In this document: piece after piece, positions 46,046 to 57,426 of the stretch | Layout: each line of letters opens with the position of its first letter | Position numbering within the stretch: the stretch's first letter is position 1 | Source of the DNA: Phyllostachys edulis | Taxonomy: Eukaryota; Streptophyta; Magnoliopsida; Poales; Poaceae | Assembly: GCA_036346405.1 (NCBI GenBank) | Contig: CM070562.1 | Coordinates: forward strand, 77,953,482 to 78,017,481 | DNA length: 64,000 bases | Direction: 5' to 3' | The notes under the pieces: model-generated | Seen by the model: only the letters and a program-made list of their open reading frames with translations | What the model was told of the DNA's origin: nothing | Database searches by the model: none | Translations under genes and position numbers: made by a program

Positions 46046-46172
46046 GGGCGACTTAAAGTTTTGAGGCGTCGTCGCTCTATGGATTGATGACTTTAAGAGA
46101 ATCGCCATACCGACGAGCGAATAGGTGGCAGCTCAACCCAAGTCGCCCAACCGTATGACGACTTGGGGCGGC

Positions 46173-46179
46173 TATAAAA
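46173..46179 (+). promoter_or_regulatory. TATA box of the first MULE gene
   Basis: GGCTATAAAAACCGC lies directly downstream of the dyad CAAGTCGCCCAACCGTATGA-CGACTTGG (46138-46166). It is followed by a purine-rich leader that ends at a GTAAGT donor (46336). Confidence 0.65.
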
Positions 46180-46199
46180 ACCGCACGCGGCCGAACCGT

Positions 46200-49100
46200 T
46201 GCCATTCCACTGCGCGAATCGCCGCAAACACAACCGAGACGGAAGAAAAAGAGGAGAAGGAGAGGAAAAAAATAGGGAGGGGAAGAAGAAGAGGAGGAAA
46301 AAGAAGTTCTTCGTTTCGCATCGACGATTAGGACGGTAAGTTTGTAGTATTAATTTATACAAGTTTATTTTTGAAACCATGGTAGGTTAGCAAGCAACTT
46401 TACGTGTAGTGACATATTGTTAGCAAATATTTAGAGATGGCATGATTAATTAGTAACCATGGTACGTTAGCAAATGTTTAGAGATAACATGAAGGAAAAA
46501 TGAGTTAGTAAAAATAAATTTAGTTGTACTATTCTGCGTGCTGCGCTAATTGCGTACATGCTAGATGAATGATAACATGTTACTTTTCTAAATGCTAGTT
46601 TATAGAATGATAAACATGTCGATAACGCGTGCATTCACAAATGCTAGTTTATAGAATGTTAAATACACGATACATGGTTCCAAACACGTAGGATTATCGG
46701 ACATGTCAAATTTTGTTTTTTCCTGAAAGCTTCACCCATTATAAATATGCGATGCGTTGATGTATTAAATATTTCGCAATCCATAGCGATCGGTATAGGC
46801 CTTAACGTAATATAGCCTTAGTAGGAAAAATTATGTCATTGTGTTGGGGCAAAGTGTAATGCCATTGGAATATAATTTAAATGCGAAAATAATATGAATG
46901 CTTTTAATTTCTTATTTTGCAGGTATGGCTCAAGACCCTGGTGGTTCGGATTGGCATTTGGTCATTGGACCGGTTGGTCGACGTCTTGACCCTTGAAGCC
47001 GTCGTGTGCCGTGATCGGTTGGCGGGGATGACCTGGTGAGTTAGGGGTGGTTCAGACGCGGACACCCGGCGAACTGGAGACTAGACCCACTTGGGTAGAG
47101 AGGTTTGTCATAAACTTTGTCACTTTTTGTATCGTATCGCACTATGTACTTACTTCTTCGTGCTTTGTAGGTGAGCCGTTCGACCTTCTACCTCTCAGAC
47201 GGATGGTAGAGGCCACCGAAGAGGACGGCGGTGCAGTCGGCGGCGATGGGGAGGTCGAGGCGGTCCGGCGGTCACGACGATTCCGTTCGACCGGTCGCTC
47301 TGGCCCGCCTGGTGGACCGTTGGCGGCGAGACGCACACCTTCCACCTCCCTTTCGGGAGATGGCCCCTACTGCAGGATGTCGCGATCTTTGCTCGGCTTG
47401 CCTATCGCGGAGCCCTACATTCCGCCGACCGCCATTGCCGATCGGCGACGCCTGTTGGGCGTGTTTGAGGGTTCTTGGGGCGGAGGCAGCGCCTCCGTGC
47501 CGACTTCTGGGCGGCAAGAAGCATGGCCCGCCCTCGGTGGCTTCGCGATTCGCATGCGTATAGTACCTATTTTCCATGTTTAGCGATTCATTGAGACCTA
47601 GCCATATGGCGGGCTTACTAATTATTCGTTTACTGCGTGGGTCGGCGGATGGTCCTGACACCGTCGACCGGTGTCGCGGCACCGGAGGCGTACTGTTGTG
47701 GATCTTGGTGAGTCTTGTTCTGGCAGCCACGGTGACTCCGTCGCCTCGCTGGGGAATGCGAGGGCCATCGCCGACGACGACGAGCTAGAGATCGATTGAG
47801 GATCGCCGTGCCGCGACGTCTGCGGCATGTGCGATCATCTTGTCAGGGCCAAGCCGCATCTATTCTCCTGAGTGCCCCCTCTCTGCTGCGGTCATGGTCG
47901 AGCGCTTCTCTCGGACGGCCCATGCCGATAGACTCGGTAGACGGCACGGACATGTACCATGGGGACGTGGTGGACCGACCGACCATAGGGTCCCTTTGGT
48001 GCTGTAGATGGGTACATATTTCCCTATATATTTTCTTCGGTTGTATTACTGGTAATCCTTTGTAACCTTGTTTTGGCTCATGAGCACGAGTATGCACGTC
48101 GCGGAGTCACACGTCGTCTGAGCACTTTGTGGAGCAACTAGACCGTCTCACGGCGACGGCGTCGTGGCTGGAGCCGTACTCCGATCGAGAGGAGGCTCGT
48201 GCTCTGGGTTGTCTTCCTTGTCTTTGGCGCGGCCGGCGTCTTGGCGGCAGCGGAAGCTTCGTCTTCGGCGTGTTAAATCGAGACTACGCAGGCACGAGTG
48301 ATCGCCGATTCGCCTTCGCCGAGTTGTCCCGATTCCGTCGGGGCGAGGGTGCTGAGTCGACCCCGCGTGAGTTACATGCAACACATGTTCACATATGTTT
48401 TTGACATTTACGTAACGGTGGCTTCCAATTGCAATGGTATGCGTTCGCGAGCATAGTAGGAGGGTGGCACCGGACGCGATGGTCGGGCAAGATGGAACCG
48501 TGGGTGGCACGATGGTAACGCCCACGAGGCTGCGTGCGGAAGGGCGGCCCGTCTGACCCAGTCGCATAACTAGAGTACCTTCATTGGTGCGCCCGCGAGA
48601 CATGCACCGGTGGTGCATGTCGTGTACCTCCCCGCTCACGTGCAAGATCGACCGACTCGTACCCTCGCACTTAGCGCGGAATGTGCACCTCGTGGTACGT
48701 AAAATCGTGTTTGAAAATGTCTTCGTCTTATTACGAATTATAGGTTTGGCGCTTTAACATACTCCTTGCGAGACGGAACAACAACGTCGGGGTTGCTGGC
48801 CGACAGACGGTCGATCCTAAACGAGATCGGCATTGGTGCGGAGGTCACGCGCGACGAGCTAGTGCGATTTGTTCGTCGGGCCTCTGATCGGGCGAGGCGT
48901 CGCGGTACGGCGTCATGCAGGCGGTACAAGAGGTGGCCTCGTCGGTGCGGAGGTGGGCTCGTCGATGCGGGAGGTGGCCTCATCGGTGCATAGGTCGAGG
49001 CGCCATGTCCTGACCCGGTCGGCGAGCTCGGGAGGGCACGCCCGTGCCCGCATGCGCCTGCTGCGCCGCCGCCTACTACGCTGCGCTGGGCAAGCTGGAG

Positions 49101-49700
49101 GGTCCGGGTAGACGCGTGGCACGCGCCCCACCGCCACGACCATCGCCTCCGGCGTTGTTGCGAGGCGGCTACGAGAGGCGTCGAGGCGGTATGTTCTCAT
49201 CCCGACCCGTCCGGACGGTATGGTGGGTATGACATCCCGCACTTTGCCTACCAGTCAGGTGCGTTTCCTCTCTTCAGGTTGGCGATCGTTGATATATTGT
49301 AGAGATTAACATTATTTCCCATGCAGTCTTGTTTTACCCGACTGACTTCTCCCCCTGCGAGGACATGCGAGGGCGTGGATCTTTGCCAGCGAAGCACTTT
49401 CGGGGAGGTCGAGGCGGTGAGCTCGCACTGTCGAGGTTATTTTTGTTGAGCAGCTTAGCGGGCCCCCAGTGATCACGTAGCAACAGGTGGAGTCGACCCC
49501 CCTGGGACCACGGATCGGCGGGGCTCCTGGCGTCTTTCCTGTCTGGGCCCCGGCTTAGGCACCCCGCCGGAAAGCCAAGCTGGGGCGTATTCTTGGCGCG
49601 GACGGGTGTGGGACGTGGCGACGACGGAGGAGGTGTTACGGGTGGCGCAACGGGTGGCCAGTAGGGGGTTTACGTCATCTGTGTTTACGTATTGTCTTTC
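46200..49700 (+). pseudogene. MULE gene 1: plant mobile domain (PMD) protein, disrupted
   Basis: A probable 5' leader exon (about 46200-46335) joins across an intron with GTAAGT and TTTGCAG ends to the ATG at 46925 (MAQDPGGSDWHLVIGPVGRR). A second intron seems to end at TTTGTAG (47170). The recognisable block is LARLVDRWRRD at about 47305-47337, then, by changing frames, HLPF and QDVAIFARLAYRGA near 47365-47410. This is the W-R-ETHTFHLP-GEM-TLQDVA pattern of plant mobile domains (PF10536). Later pieces such as VEQLDRLTA (48130) and a Cys/Arg-rich tail to about 49230 lie in several frames. PMD proteins occur in gypsy and MULE elements and as the host MAIN/MAIL genes. Many frameshifts and stops make this copy non-coding. 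The exact exon structure is not resolved. Confidence 0.5.
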
Positions 49701-49889
49701 GTAGGTATTATGACATGGTTGTCTATGCATTCCCTCTACCATTGTTCTATAACTTGTATTATGTGTTGACGTATTCTCCTTCGTAACTACTATGACATGG
49801 TTGTGTATGCATTCCCTCTAGCATTGTTCTATTACTTATTAATATATTAGTTTCAAATCGTTCGTGACCTGGTTGGGCCAGTACTTACT

Positions 49890-50310
49890 GCCAAGTCGTC
49901 CAACGGTTCGGTGAGTAGTTCACGTGTCGCTCAGCGTTGAGCGGCACTTGTCGCCAAGTAGATCAGCGGTTGGCGACTATCGCCAAGTCGTCTAACGGTT
50001 CAATGAGTAGTCCACGTGTCGCTCAACGTTGCCAAGATTTCTCGCCAAGTCGTCAGCGGTTGGCGACTATCATCCGTTGAGCGATACTTCATCGCCAAGT
50101 CATCCAGCAGTTCAACGACTAGTCCACGTGTCGCTCAACCGTTGAGCCAGCACTTCCTGCCAAGTCGTCCAACGGTTGAGCGACTATCAACCGTTGGGCC
50201 AGTACTTACTACCAAGTCGTCCAACGGTTCAACGACTAGTCCACGTGTCGCTCAACCGTTGGGCCAGCACTTCCTGCCAAGTCGTCCAACGGTTGAGCGA
50301 CTACATGGTC
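49890..50310. repeat. Array of MULE terminal-type motifs before the transposase unit
   Basis: Eight copies of AAGTCGTCCAACGGTT-(gag/caa)-CGACTA lie near 49893, 49938, 49986, 50047, 50096, 50163, 50214 and 50279. Each is a dyad (AAGTCG...CGACT). The last four alternate at about 51 and 65 bp, giving a higher-order unit of about 116 bp, with CACGTGTCGCTCAACCGTTG between. The same motif, with GCCC for GTCC, is in both element ends and upstream of gene 1. Confidence 0.85.
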
Positions 50311-50490
50311 ATATAGAAAGCCAGCCTAGGTCCCCTCATGGTTTCTTTCACCATTTCTCTCGGCGGACAAGCATAGCAGATCTGGTTGAGGAGGAGAGGA
50401 GCTTGGGAGAGGTACACAGCGAGGAGCAGAGCTGGGGAGAGGGCGGTTTGGAGGAGAGGAGCTTGTTCATATGAAGAGAAGGTCTCCGCG

Positions 50491-51390
50491 TAATGGGAAC
50501 GGGGTCCCAATCTTCCAACAGGTTCTGGATATGTTCGATTTAGTGGAGGCGCGACACAAATCGATTCGGCTTCCGAACAACACGTTCGAACCCGCAATCG
50601 CAGCACAGCGTCTCCTCGGGTTATCAACCCGTCGCAGCCCGATTGACCTCGCCAAGAAGGCTAATCCTGCTGTGAATCGAAGAACACAAGCAAGAACAAG
50701 GAAGAACACAGCAAATTGCGGATGTATTGTTTTAGCACTCGAAAGTTGGGGTCTCACAAACCGATGAACGTCGAAACTGTTCAAGACAGAATTAATCTAA
50801 GCAAAACCCCACCCTAATGGTGGGGGTGGCGGCTGGATATAGAGGACTGAGGCGTGCAAAACCCTGGGCCAGCGCCTAATGGGCTCCAACACGATACAAA
50901 GCCGAGCGGCCCAAAAGACGGTGGCGCAGCACCCGACAGATTCTGAATGCCCACTTGTTTCAACGATTCCTGTTGACTCAGAAGGAATTTTGACATGGGA
51001 CTAGAGCCATTGGAAGGTCGTCTTCTCAGCTTTCCATACATATGTGGAACGTCCAAAGCGGAGCCGGATGCGATCTGGGTGTCTGTTTTAGTCTTGGTCC
51101 TGGACTCGAATTGGATTCGAAGTCGGCTTGAGTTGGGCCTCCAACATGATTCGACCGCCCTCGCTGGACTTGTGCACCTCGTAGCCCTTACGCAAGTACT
51201 TCGTGTCCTCTCCATGGTTCCTAATCATAATTAAATCATTAGGTAGCAATCGATTCTCAAATGAACAAAAAAAGTACTTAGGAGCGAGCTCACCTGTAAA
51301 TTCAATTGTCGGGCGCGAGCTCTAGTGATTGGTCCTTGAATGTCAAGTGGAGGATTGTTGTGTGTATCCGAAGAAGTGATGTCCTCATCA
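50491..51390 (-). mobile_element. Solo LTR inserted in the 5' region of the MULE transposase unit
   Basis: A 900-bp insert is flanked by the perfect 5-bp repeat CCGCG (50486-50490 and 51391-51395). It starts TAATGGG (first base pair decayed from TG) and ends CCTCATCA. The minus-strand beginning encodes GPITRARARQLNLQVSSLL, the same gypsy pol tail found in the solo LTR at 34943-35765. The rest of the two LTRs shares organisation but limited sequence, so they are related families rather than copies. Confidence 0.85.
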
Positions 51391-51507
51391 CCGCGTGAAG
51401 GTAATACTCTTGTTTGTTCTTGTTCTTGGCTACTTGTTTGTTTAACAAGTATATGGGGAATGTATGTTGAGAAATCACTGGTTGCAACATTTGTAATATT
51501 TGTAGTC

Positions 51508-54205
51508 ATGTCGGAGCTCACAAGATTGAAAGTGCATTACGGTGTTGGTACGGTTCGTGAAGGTCCATACGGTGTTGACCTAAGTGATTTCCAGCAAGTC
51601 GATTTGGTACACCCGAATCTGGAGAATGCCCGAATCGGAGATGTCCTACACTGGCTCACCAGAAGCTTCTCATTGGACCCCGAGGTGTGGAGGTCGTGAT
51701 ACAAGGGTTTGAGTAGGTCTCCCACGCACATTCGGTGGGAGTTGAAGCGAGTGATGCGGTTGCATGGAAGGCATATCTCGAAGGTCAGAGGGCTGTATTA
51801 CGAGTGTGTGCTACTCGTGCGCACCATGTCGAAGAACTCCTCGCGAGCCCTTCCGAGCGGCTCCGTCGGGTTGGTGGGAGCAGCTTCGGGACCTTGATGC
51901 GTGTGGTTCATGTCGAACACGCGATGGCCGATGTTGTGGGCGACAAGAGGACAAGGTGGCGGCGTTCAGCGAGGAGAAGAAGACGAGGTGGCCAATGTTG
52001 CGGAAGCGTAAGAGGAGGCCGAGGCGTAAGAGGAGCGGAGGCGTAATATCGTGGCGGCGCATGCTCGGGGCGATGCCTGGCGATGCAGGGAGTATGTCCA
52101 CAGCATAGTCCGTTAGATGGAGATTGATGACTTGACAGCTCGAGCGGAGGAGGAAGCTTTACAAGAGGATGGTGATAACTCTTCCGAGGAGGACGAAGGT
52201 CCCATCCCGTAGGAATGGAATAGGGTGGACGTTAAGGGTCTTGCTGTGCACGATGAGCATGAATCACCGTGGGAGTACAATGGGACGGAGGTTCAGCTTC
52301 GTGCAATGTTTGCTGACAAGGGATCACTGTAGGATGCCATTAAGCTGTGGGCCTTGTCCATGCAACGGCCTTTTCGTACTCAAATCCGGCCAGAGCAAGC
52401 GATTACCGTGGTATCGAAAGGCGGTGGGTGTCCTTGGTGTGTGCGTAAGGAGACCCAAATCACGAGACTCATTGGATTGTCTCGAAGGTGGAGCCGCACT
52501 CGCTTGCTCGATAGTGTTTTGCGAAGCATCGCAACGACATCCACCTTCATAGCCAATGTCATGTACGGAGAGATAGTAAAGAAGAGCGGACACGGAGGCC
52601 AAGCACATCATGGTGGCTATCGGCGTAAATTCAAGTACAAGATTAGCTACGAAGGTATGGCGTGCTAAGGTAAAGCTTTGGAAAGGAGGTTCGGTTCTTC
52701 GAGGCATCTTCGACAACCTTCCTCGTATGCTCGAGTCTTTGCAAAGACAGAACGGGCACATACATTGTGAAGGACCGGCCAGCCAAAAGACCGCCGCTAG
52801 GTTTTATGGTATTGCAGAGGGCCTTCTTAGCATTCGGTCCCTGCATCAATGCATTCAGACACTTGTTGCCCGTGATCTCAGTGGACGGGACATTTCTAAC
52901 TGGGAAATACAAGGGCATGATCCTGACAGCAATTGGCGTTGATGGCAACAATCAGATTCTGCCCTTAGCCATCGCTTTCATGGAAAGTGAGAATTACGAC
53001 AGCTGGTTGTGGTTCCTTTGTCATCTGAAGGAGGGAGTAGTTAGGGCACGTCCTGATATCTGCATAATCCATGATCGCCACACCGGGATGATGAACGCCA
53101 TCCGACAACTTCAGCAAGACCCCAATGAGCCGTTCCCCTGGCCAGACCTGAGGAACAGATGGTGCATTCACCATCTGGGGGCCAACTTCTTCAAACAGTT
53201 CAGGCAGCAACTGTTGATGAAGCTGTTCAAGAGGCTTGCCATGCAAAACTAGCAGCGTAAATTTGATGCGTTGTGGCAGATATTGGACGAGCACACCAGC
53301 AAGCATGTCGTCGAGAGGAACAAGCGTCCCCTCATTCCCTGGGCGGCATAGCCTGAGCGCCTCACACCACTGCGGGAGCTCGACCCTCCCCATTTGACGC
53401 GGAGGACCTCAAGGGACATCGGGTGTTTCTCTCATTGGATTGAGGCCGAGCCATTGGAGAAGTGGTCTCTTGCATGACACGGACGGCGCAAGGTATGGCA
53501 TAATGACCACTAACCTTGCAGAGGTGTACAATCGGGTTATTAGGGCCTCCGTTCTCGGCCTCTTGTCGCCATCGTGGAAGGCGTTACGCATGGTACTGTC
53601 GGATATTTTAGGGAAAGACATGCAATGCGGCACTTCATGCGGCCAACCCACGACACCCTATTGCTCAAGATTACAAAGATACATGCGAGCAAAGACCGAG
53701 AAGGCTCGATCGACACCGGTCTTCGTAATGGGCATCGGAGCATCGATTCGACGTGATCCTCCGAGCAGAGCCGGGTTCGGGCGGCTCGGTCTCTTGTTAC
53801 CCATGAGGTATGCCTTGAGACCATGTGAATGAACCTAGCTGCACATGCAATAAGCTAAAGCTCCTTCACAAGCCATGCTCTCATGTCCTCGCCGCATGTG
53901 GGACCATGCGCATGGACCCATCGAACTTCGTATCGGAGTACTTCATGAAGGAGAGGGTGCAGCAGGTGTGGTGCGGCGAGCTAAGAGGCTTCAGGGTTGT
54001 GGGTAACTTCTCCACGTTGGATACTGCAAATAGGACTTGGATTCCGGATCTAGACTTGTTGAGAGGGCAGAAGGGCCGTCGGCAGAGTCGTCGAATTCGG
54101 AACGATATGGACGAAGGGGAAGCTGCAGCGGCGGGTAGACGTTGCAGCCGTTGCCGCCAAGAAGGGCACACTGTGAGAACTTGCAAGGCGCCTGCTGACA
54201 CGTAG
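51508..54205 (+). pseudogene. MULE gene 2: MURA-like transposase, frameshifted
   Basis: An acceptor-like TTTGTAG precedes the ATG at 51508 (MSELTRLKVHYGVGTVREGP). After a decayed N-terminal half, the DDE domain (PF10551) is open at 52767-53252. It has VISVDGTFLTGKYKGMILTA with the first catalytic Asp, LPLAIAFMESENYDSWLWFL, IIHDRHTGMMNAI with the second Asp, and the CxxH motif WCIHHLGANFF. The next block (53500-53560) has NLAEVYNRVIRAS. A SWIM zinc finger follows (CTCNKLKLLHKPCSHVLAAC, about 53840-53900), then a CCHC knuckle CSRCRQEGHTVRTC near 54143-54184, with the stop at 54203-54205. Domain order is canonical for plant MURA. At least five frame changes interrupt it, and the third acidic residue could not be placed. 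The protein would cut and join the element at its ends. Confidence 0.88.
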
Positions 54206-54960
54206 GAACTTGTATTACAACTGCTAGTATGTTGTAACTTGTAGTTCTGTCAGTACTTTGGTTCTTGTAAACAACTACCGAACTAATTGTATCGTAATTG
54301 TACTTTGGTTCTTGTTAGCAACTACCGAACTGCTAGTATGTTGTATCTTAATTCTAGCAGATAATATCTGGTATGGAATAGCTTGGTTTTCAGTACTCGT
54401 TCATACAATGCATATTTCTTCGATGCATATAACTTAAAGCACGCGACACATCAAGACAACATGTCAACACGGGCGACTTTCTTGCAGTTGATAAGACCAA
54501 AGGAGATTTACAGAGTGACAAGACCACACGAGGTAGCTTTGCGCAGTGACAAGACCACACGGAGGCAGCTTTGCGCAGTGATAAGACCAAAGAAGACGAC
54601 TTTCTTTGATGCAAAGGACAAGAGTAAAGTAGACTTTGCTGCGATTCAGGTTTAGGTTTAGGTTAGGCTTTTCAGATCGAATTGATTACCCTGACCACCT
54701 CGCTAGCTTTTAAGACCGAAAAGACAAGACTTTGCAAAGAAAGACGTGACAACACTCTACCTCGCCAGCTTTTTAGACCGATAAGACAGCACTCTGCAAA
54801 GTAATCCATGACTTCTCACTGCAAAGTAAGACGTGACAACGCTATGCCTCGCCAGCTTTCCAGATCGACATGACAACACTCTACCTCCTCAACTTTTCAG
54901 AATTAAAACACATGACTCCCTCCTCTACATGAAATTAACCACACCATGCCAACCATGGAG
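54206..54960. repeat. Region between MULE genes 2 and 3, with short tandem repeats
   Basis: CTACCGAACT-type repeats (54275-54335) are followed by about three tandem units of roughly 34 bp containing AGTGACAAGACCACACG and GCAGCTTTGCGCA (54505-54600). Diverged copies of CTCGCCAGCTTTTTAGACC follow (54698-54870). I see no gene. It probably includes the terminator of gene 2 and the promoter region of gene 3. Confidence 0.6.
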
Positions 54961-54961
54961 C

Positions 54962-54968
54962 TTATAAA
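54962..54968 (+). promoter_or_regulatory. TATA box of the third MULE gene
   Basis: GCTTATAAAAGGGGG is followed by an AC-rich leader (CAACACTACACAACACATAT) and an ATG at 55023. The spacing of about 60 bp to the ATG suits a short plant 5' UTR. Confidence 0.6.
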
Positions 54969-55022
54969 AGGGGGTTGAACCAAACCCAACTCTACACAAC
55001 ACTACACAACACATATCCAGCT

Positions 55023-56110
55023 ATGGACTCTTCCGACACTTCTACGCGAGGATGTTGCGTATAAACCGCTTAAGGTAAGAGGAAACAGTACCGCAATACC
55101 CAGATAAATCAATGAAAGATGCTCCAAGACCACCATGTTTTCCGATCCCGCAGGTGTGTGTGGCGAACCGTGGAGATCATTCATCCACACACCTGCATAC
55201 ACCGCGGCTCGGGCGCATTACACACGCGCGGCACTATCTCGTAAGCGTTTTTTTGCGTGACGTTTTCCTCTTCCAACGTTGAATTCTTTAAATTTTTAAC
55301 TTCATCCCCACGTAATAGCAGCCCGAGATGCGCTGCCACTTCTTCCAGTGGATCGACGGCCCGGAGATGTACGATAGGGCATTCATCTAGCAGAAGTACA
55401 TGCTGAACAACTCGGTGCGGGCCGAGAACTTCGTGCGGTGGAAACCTTACGTACCGGACCCTGTTGAGGAGGCACCGAAGAAGCCCAGTACTCGCCCGGG
55501 CGTAATCCATATCGACGATGTGAGTTATGAAGAATTTACATCCTTATTATGTAAGGTTTCCCTGTACGGTGTACTTACATCATACAATCGCAGGACATGG
55601 GCGACTTCGACATACCAGCCCGACGTGGACATCCCCGACAAAGGCAAGGAAAGGCTCATGCGGTCGAGCCCAACCGCCACAACAGATCCAATAGCGCCGG
55701 CGAATCCAGATCGACGACGTGAGTTATGAAGAATTTACATCCTTCTTAAGATTTTCACTATACGGTGCCCTGACATCATTAAATCGCAGGACATGGACGG
55801 CTTCGACATACCAGCCCGAGGTGGACACTCCCGGGACAAGGGCAAGGGAAAGGCTCATGCGGCTCACCACCCACCACAACAGATCCGGCCGCCCGGCGAA
55901 TCCAGATCCGCATGACGTGAGTTATGAAGAATTTACATCCTTCTTACGATTCTCACTATACGGTGCACTTACATCATGGAATCGCAGGACATGGATGACT
56001 TCGACATACCAGCCCGACATGGACACTCCCAACACAAGGGGAAGGGGAAGGCCGGCGAGGAGTTGAACGCTGAGCTGGCGAGGAAGGGAAAATGGCCCCG
56101 GTCCACGCAG
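55023..56110 (+). pseudogene. MULE gene 3: GRF-type zinc-finger protein with a triplicated segment
   Basis: The ATG at 55023 begins MDSSDTSTRG, and a donor AAG|GTAAGA (55074) and acceptor CCGCAG (about 55153) follow. The next exon reads CVCGEPWRSF near 55158-55187. Then, after a second intron with GTAAGC and TAGCAG ends, MRCHFFQWIDGPEMYD begins at about 55327. The spacing C-x-C-G...R-xx-Y...C-x-FF-x-W-x-D matches GRF zinc fingers, although the third Cys is lost by a small change. A segment of about 198 bp starting GTGAGTTATGAAGAATTTAC then occurs three times (55520, 55719 and 55917). Each copy ends in GACATACCAGCCCGA-type sequence. It could be read through (SYEEFTSFLRFSLYG) or be intron plus exon, since GTGAGT and TCGCAG frame the first 75 bp. 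The protein's role is unknown. A stop at 55390 disrupts this copy. Confidence 0.55.
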
Positions 56111-56336
56111 TAGGTCATGTCGTTACGTAGTAGTACCGCGTCATACCCCCCATGTTTTTTACTATCCCCTAAAGGCATGTATACTTATATGGTCCGGATG
56201 CTTGTGTCGTAGTGTACCGTAGTAGTAGCGAGGATGACTAAAGCAATTAGCCGAACCATCATGCCATGTCACTACGTGTAATGTGCTTCTGTCCGTGGAC
56301 TTTCATGTACTTCTCGTTCTGTGTCTCCGCTAAGCC

Positions 56337-56747
56337 ATGAAAGCAAGCCTATATTGCAAGTATGCCTCTTCTATTAAAATCCCAGAAATAACCACTCGCA
56401 TCGCCATCGAATCCTCCATGTTCTATATAAGCTTCATAAAGTACTTCATCGACTACCTGCCAATATACGCATATACGTTCAGACGACTTCATCCAGAAGA
56501 GACTCCCGGACGCATCGTAATATCACTTACCTATCTACTTACCACTCATTACTATCTCAATCGTCCTCACAAAATTCTACAGAAATTTAACGCACTACAA
56601 CAATATACGACGATCACAAAATGTTATTGCGAGTCCGACATATTTCAGACCCTTCATATTCTACTTAAAATAACAAATGCACCAACCAACATTGTCACCA
56701 CACTTTTATCTTTACAAAAAATAACATCATATAATACGATTTGCTAA
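56337..56747 (+). other. AT-rich open frame of 136 codons near the MULE right end
   Basis: An ORF starts at ATG 56337 and ends near 56747, with Ile/Thr/Tyr-rich composition and no recognised domain. It lies between the GRF gene and the right inverted repeat. It may be chance, helped by few TAA/TAG triplets in this frame. I do not call it a gene, but it is the longest clean frame in the 3' part of the element. Confidence 0.25.
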
Positions 56748-56949
56748 ATACAATACCTACAAAATGTAATATCTATTTTAACACAATTGTTCCAATTGGA
56801 TTTACATAATTTCGTGTTTAGTAGCTTAAATCGCCTAACGGTTGGGCGATTTTGAACTACGCCACTCAACAACCGCATGATTTATTAAACTCGCTCTACA
56901 AATCAGCGATTCCAACAAATGTCGCACATCCGTTTGGCGACTAGATTCA

Positions 56950-57117
56950 GCCAGGCTCTAGTCGCCGTCCCATTGGGTGACTTGAAGGATTGTCAGATCA
57001 TGGTTGGGCGACTTATGTGAACTCGCCCAACTGCACGGCGACACGAGATTATTTCGTAAAAAAAATAAGCGTATTATTTCAGATTTCGAATAAAAATAGA
57101 TTATTTAAAAAATTCGC
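56950..57117. repeat. Right terminal inverted repeat of the large MULE
   Basis: Inverse of the left end. CGGCGACACGAGATTATTTC (57036-57055) pairs with GAAATAATCTCGTGTCGCCG on the left. TAAATCGCCTAACGGTTGGGCGATTT nearby (56825-56850) belongs to the same motif family. Confidence 0.88.
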
Positions 57118-57426
57118 CGACGCACAGGCTCACGAGGAGGCCGGAGCAATTTGCTCAGGGGCATAGGGGCCTTTGGGCCCCTGCCTCTGCTTGTCTGGGT
57201 CAGCGCTGGTCGATGTGTGGCGTTTCGGTGTTTCTTCTTTAAGGCACTCAAAGAGCATATGATAAGAACTAAATATCGAGAGGTGTTAAGTATAAATATT
57301 TAAGCAAACTAAGAACTATATAGAGGATTTCATCAACTATAAGGAGACTAAGGCTCTCACTAGTACACACTGTCTCCATCCCTGCTTGTGTGTATCCGAT
57401 TTTTTTATGGTCAATAATAATTCCAA

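Larger units (their letters stand above)
45886..57117 (+). mobile_element. Large autonomous-type MULE with three gene units
   Basis: Inverted ends of about 150 bp or more share GCGAATTTTTT-AAATAAT, then ATTCCGAAAT-type sequence, then GAAATAATCTCGTGTCGCCG, then AATCCTTCAAGTC. They lie at 45886-46045 on the left and, inverted, at 56950-57117 on the right. Inside are three plus-strand transcription units: a plant-mobile-domain gene, a MURA-like transposase and a GRF zinc-finger gene, two of them with a TATA box. The exact ends and the 9-bp target duplication could not be fixed: the sequences just outside do not match well, and weak similarity continues outward. Confidence 0.8.

Noticed and set aside
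49890..50310. CRISPR-like array from the AAGTCG dyads
   Set aside because: Spacing alternates, intervening sequence is itself repeated, and the motif matches the surrounding MULE ends.
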